From contig NC_062990.1 of assembly GCF_023078275.1 (NCBI RefSeq), positions 13,531,549 through 13,595,548 of the forward strand: a DNA stretch of 64,000 bases, read 5' to 3'. This stretch comes from Leguminivora glycinivorella. Its lineage: Eukaryota > Arthropoda > Insecta > Lepidoptera > Tortricidae. The first letter of the stretch is position 1. Each line of letters starts with the position of its first letter. The notes under the pieces are model-generated. The model saw nothing but the letters and a program-made list of their open reading frames with translations, was not told the DNA's origin and did not search any database. Below, in pieces: positions 63,771 to 64,000 of the stretch. The translations under genes were made by a program, and so were the position numbers.

Positions 63771-64000
63771 TCTTTTCTTCTTGTTGCCAACAGCTATCAT
63801 AATTATGTTACGAAGTTTCACTTATGCCGCGCGGAGGGACTCCACGCACAAATTTTTAATGTTTGCGTCCGTTTTCTTTAGTCAAACCAGAGAGTATAGA
63901 GTCTTAGTCAGACGAAGTTATATAGGTCTTTGGTCAGACACAATTTTGTTGATTTTTCCGAGGTAAGTTTTTATCTTCTGTTTAACGCCATCTGTGAGAA

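Overview
The window looks like lepidopteran (moth or butterfly) nuclear DNA. It is AT-rich, with no bacterial operons and almost no long open reading frames. It carries tRNA-derived SINEs, LINE tails ending in the GEAFAQQWD-type peptide, many foldback MITEs and a complete pogo-like transposon; I recognise these repeats as typical of Lepidoptera. No species can be named from the sequence alone.

The central content is a tandem array of at least four paralogous minus-strand genes, here called A to D from left to right. They encode small secreted proteins from many tiny exons. Gene A has its first coding exon at 5002-5088 and runs off the left edge. Gene B spans about 7165-23375, gene C about 24745-47652, and gene D about 49372 to at least 61440, with its 5' part missing or beyond the right edge. 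B and C share about 27 coding exons in the same order, and almost all are multiples of 3 in phase 0. Twenty of B's 27 are 36 nt or shorter, and several slots are only 3 or 6 nt. The exons spell a signal peptide, a lysine-rich helical middle, an acidic Asp/Gly-rich segment and a conserved two-cysteine C-terminus. A separate 3' UTR exon carries AATAAA. This architecture resembles schistosome micro-exon genes and aphid bicycle genes, but I recognise no sequence family, so the function is unknown. B and C each carry a one-base deletion in one exon (a different exon in each), so one or both may be decaying or may skip exons.

B and C share a TATA box about 30 nt upstream of the start region and a block of roughly 140 bp beyond it. 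Part of that block is recognisable in A, but there an AT-rich MITE and other DNA separate it from the TATA box.

The remaining sequence is introns and intergenic spacers filled with mobile DNA: a hAT remnant in gene B; a complete pogo-like element encoding a PHD-finger transposase in the first intron of gene C; LINE fragments; SINE copies on both strands; several near-perfect palindromes; a 313-bp tandem repeat with tRNA-like cores between D and C; and a GC-rich repeat array at 61990-63430 that replaces the 5' half of gene D. Some insertions sit at equivalent intron positions in two or three paralogs, so they predate the gene duplications. Stretches not listed below are AT-rich intron or spacer in which I see no gene.
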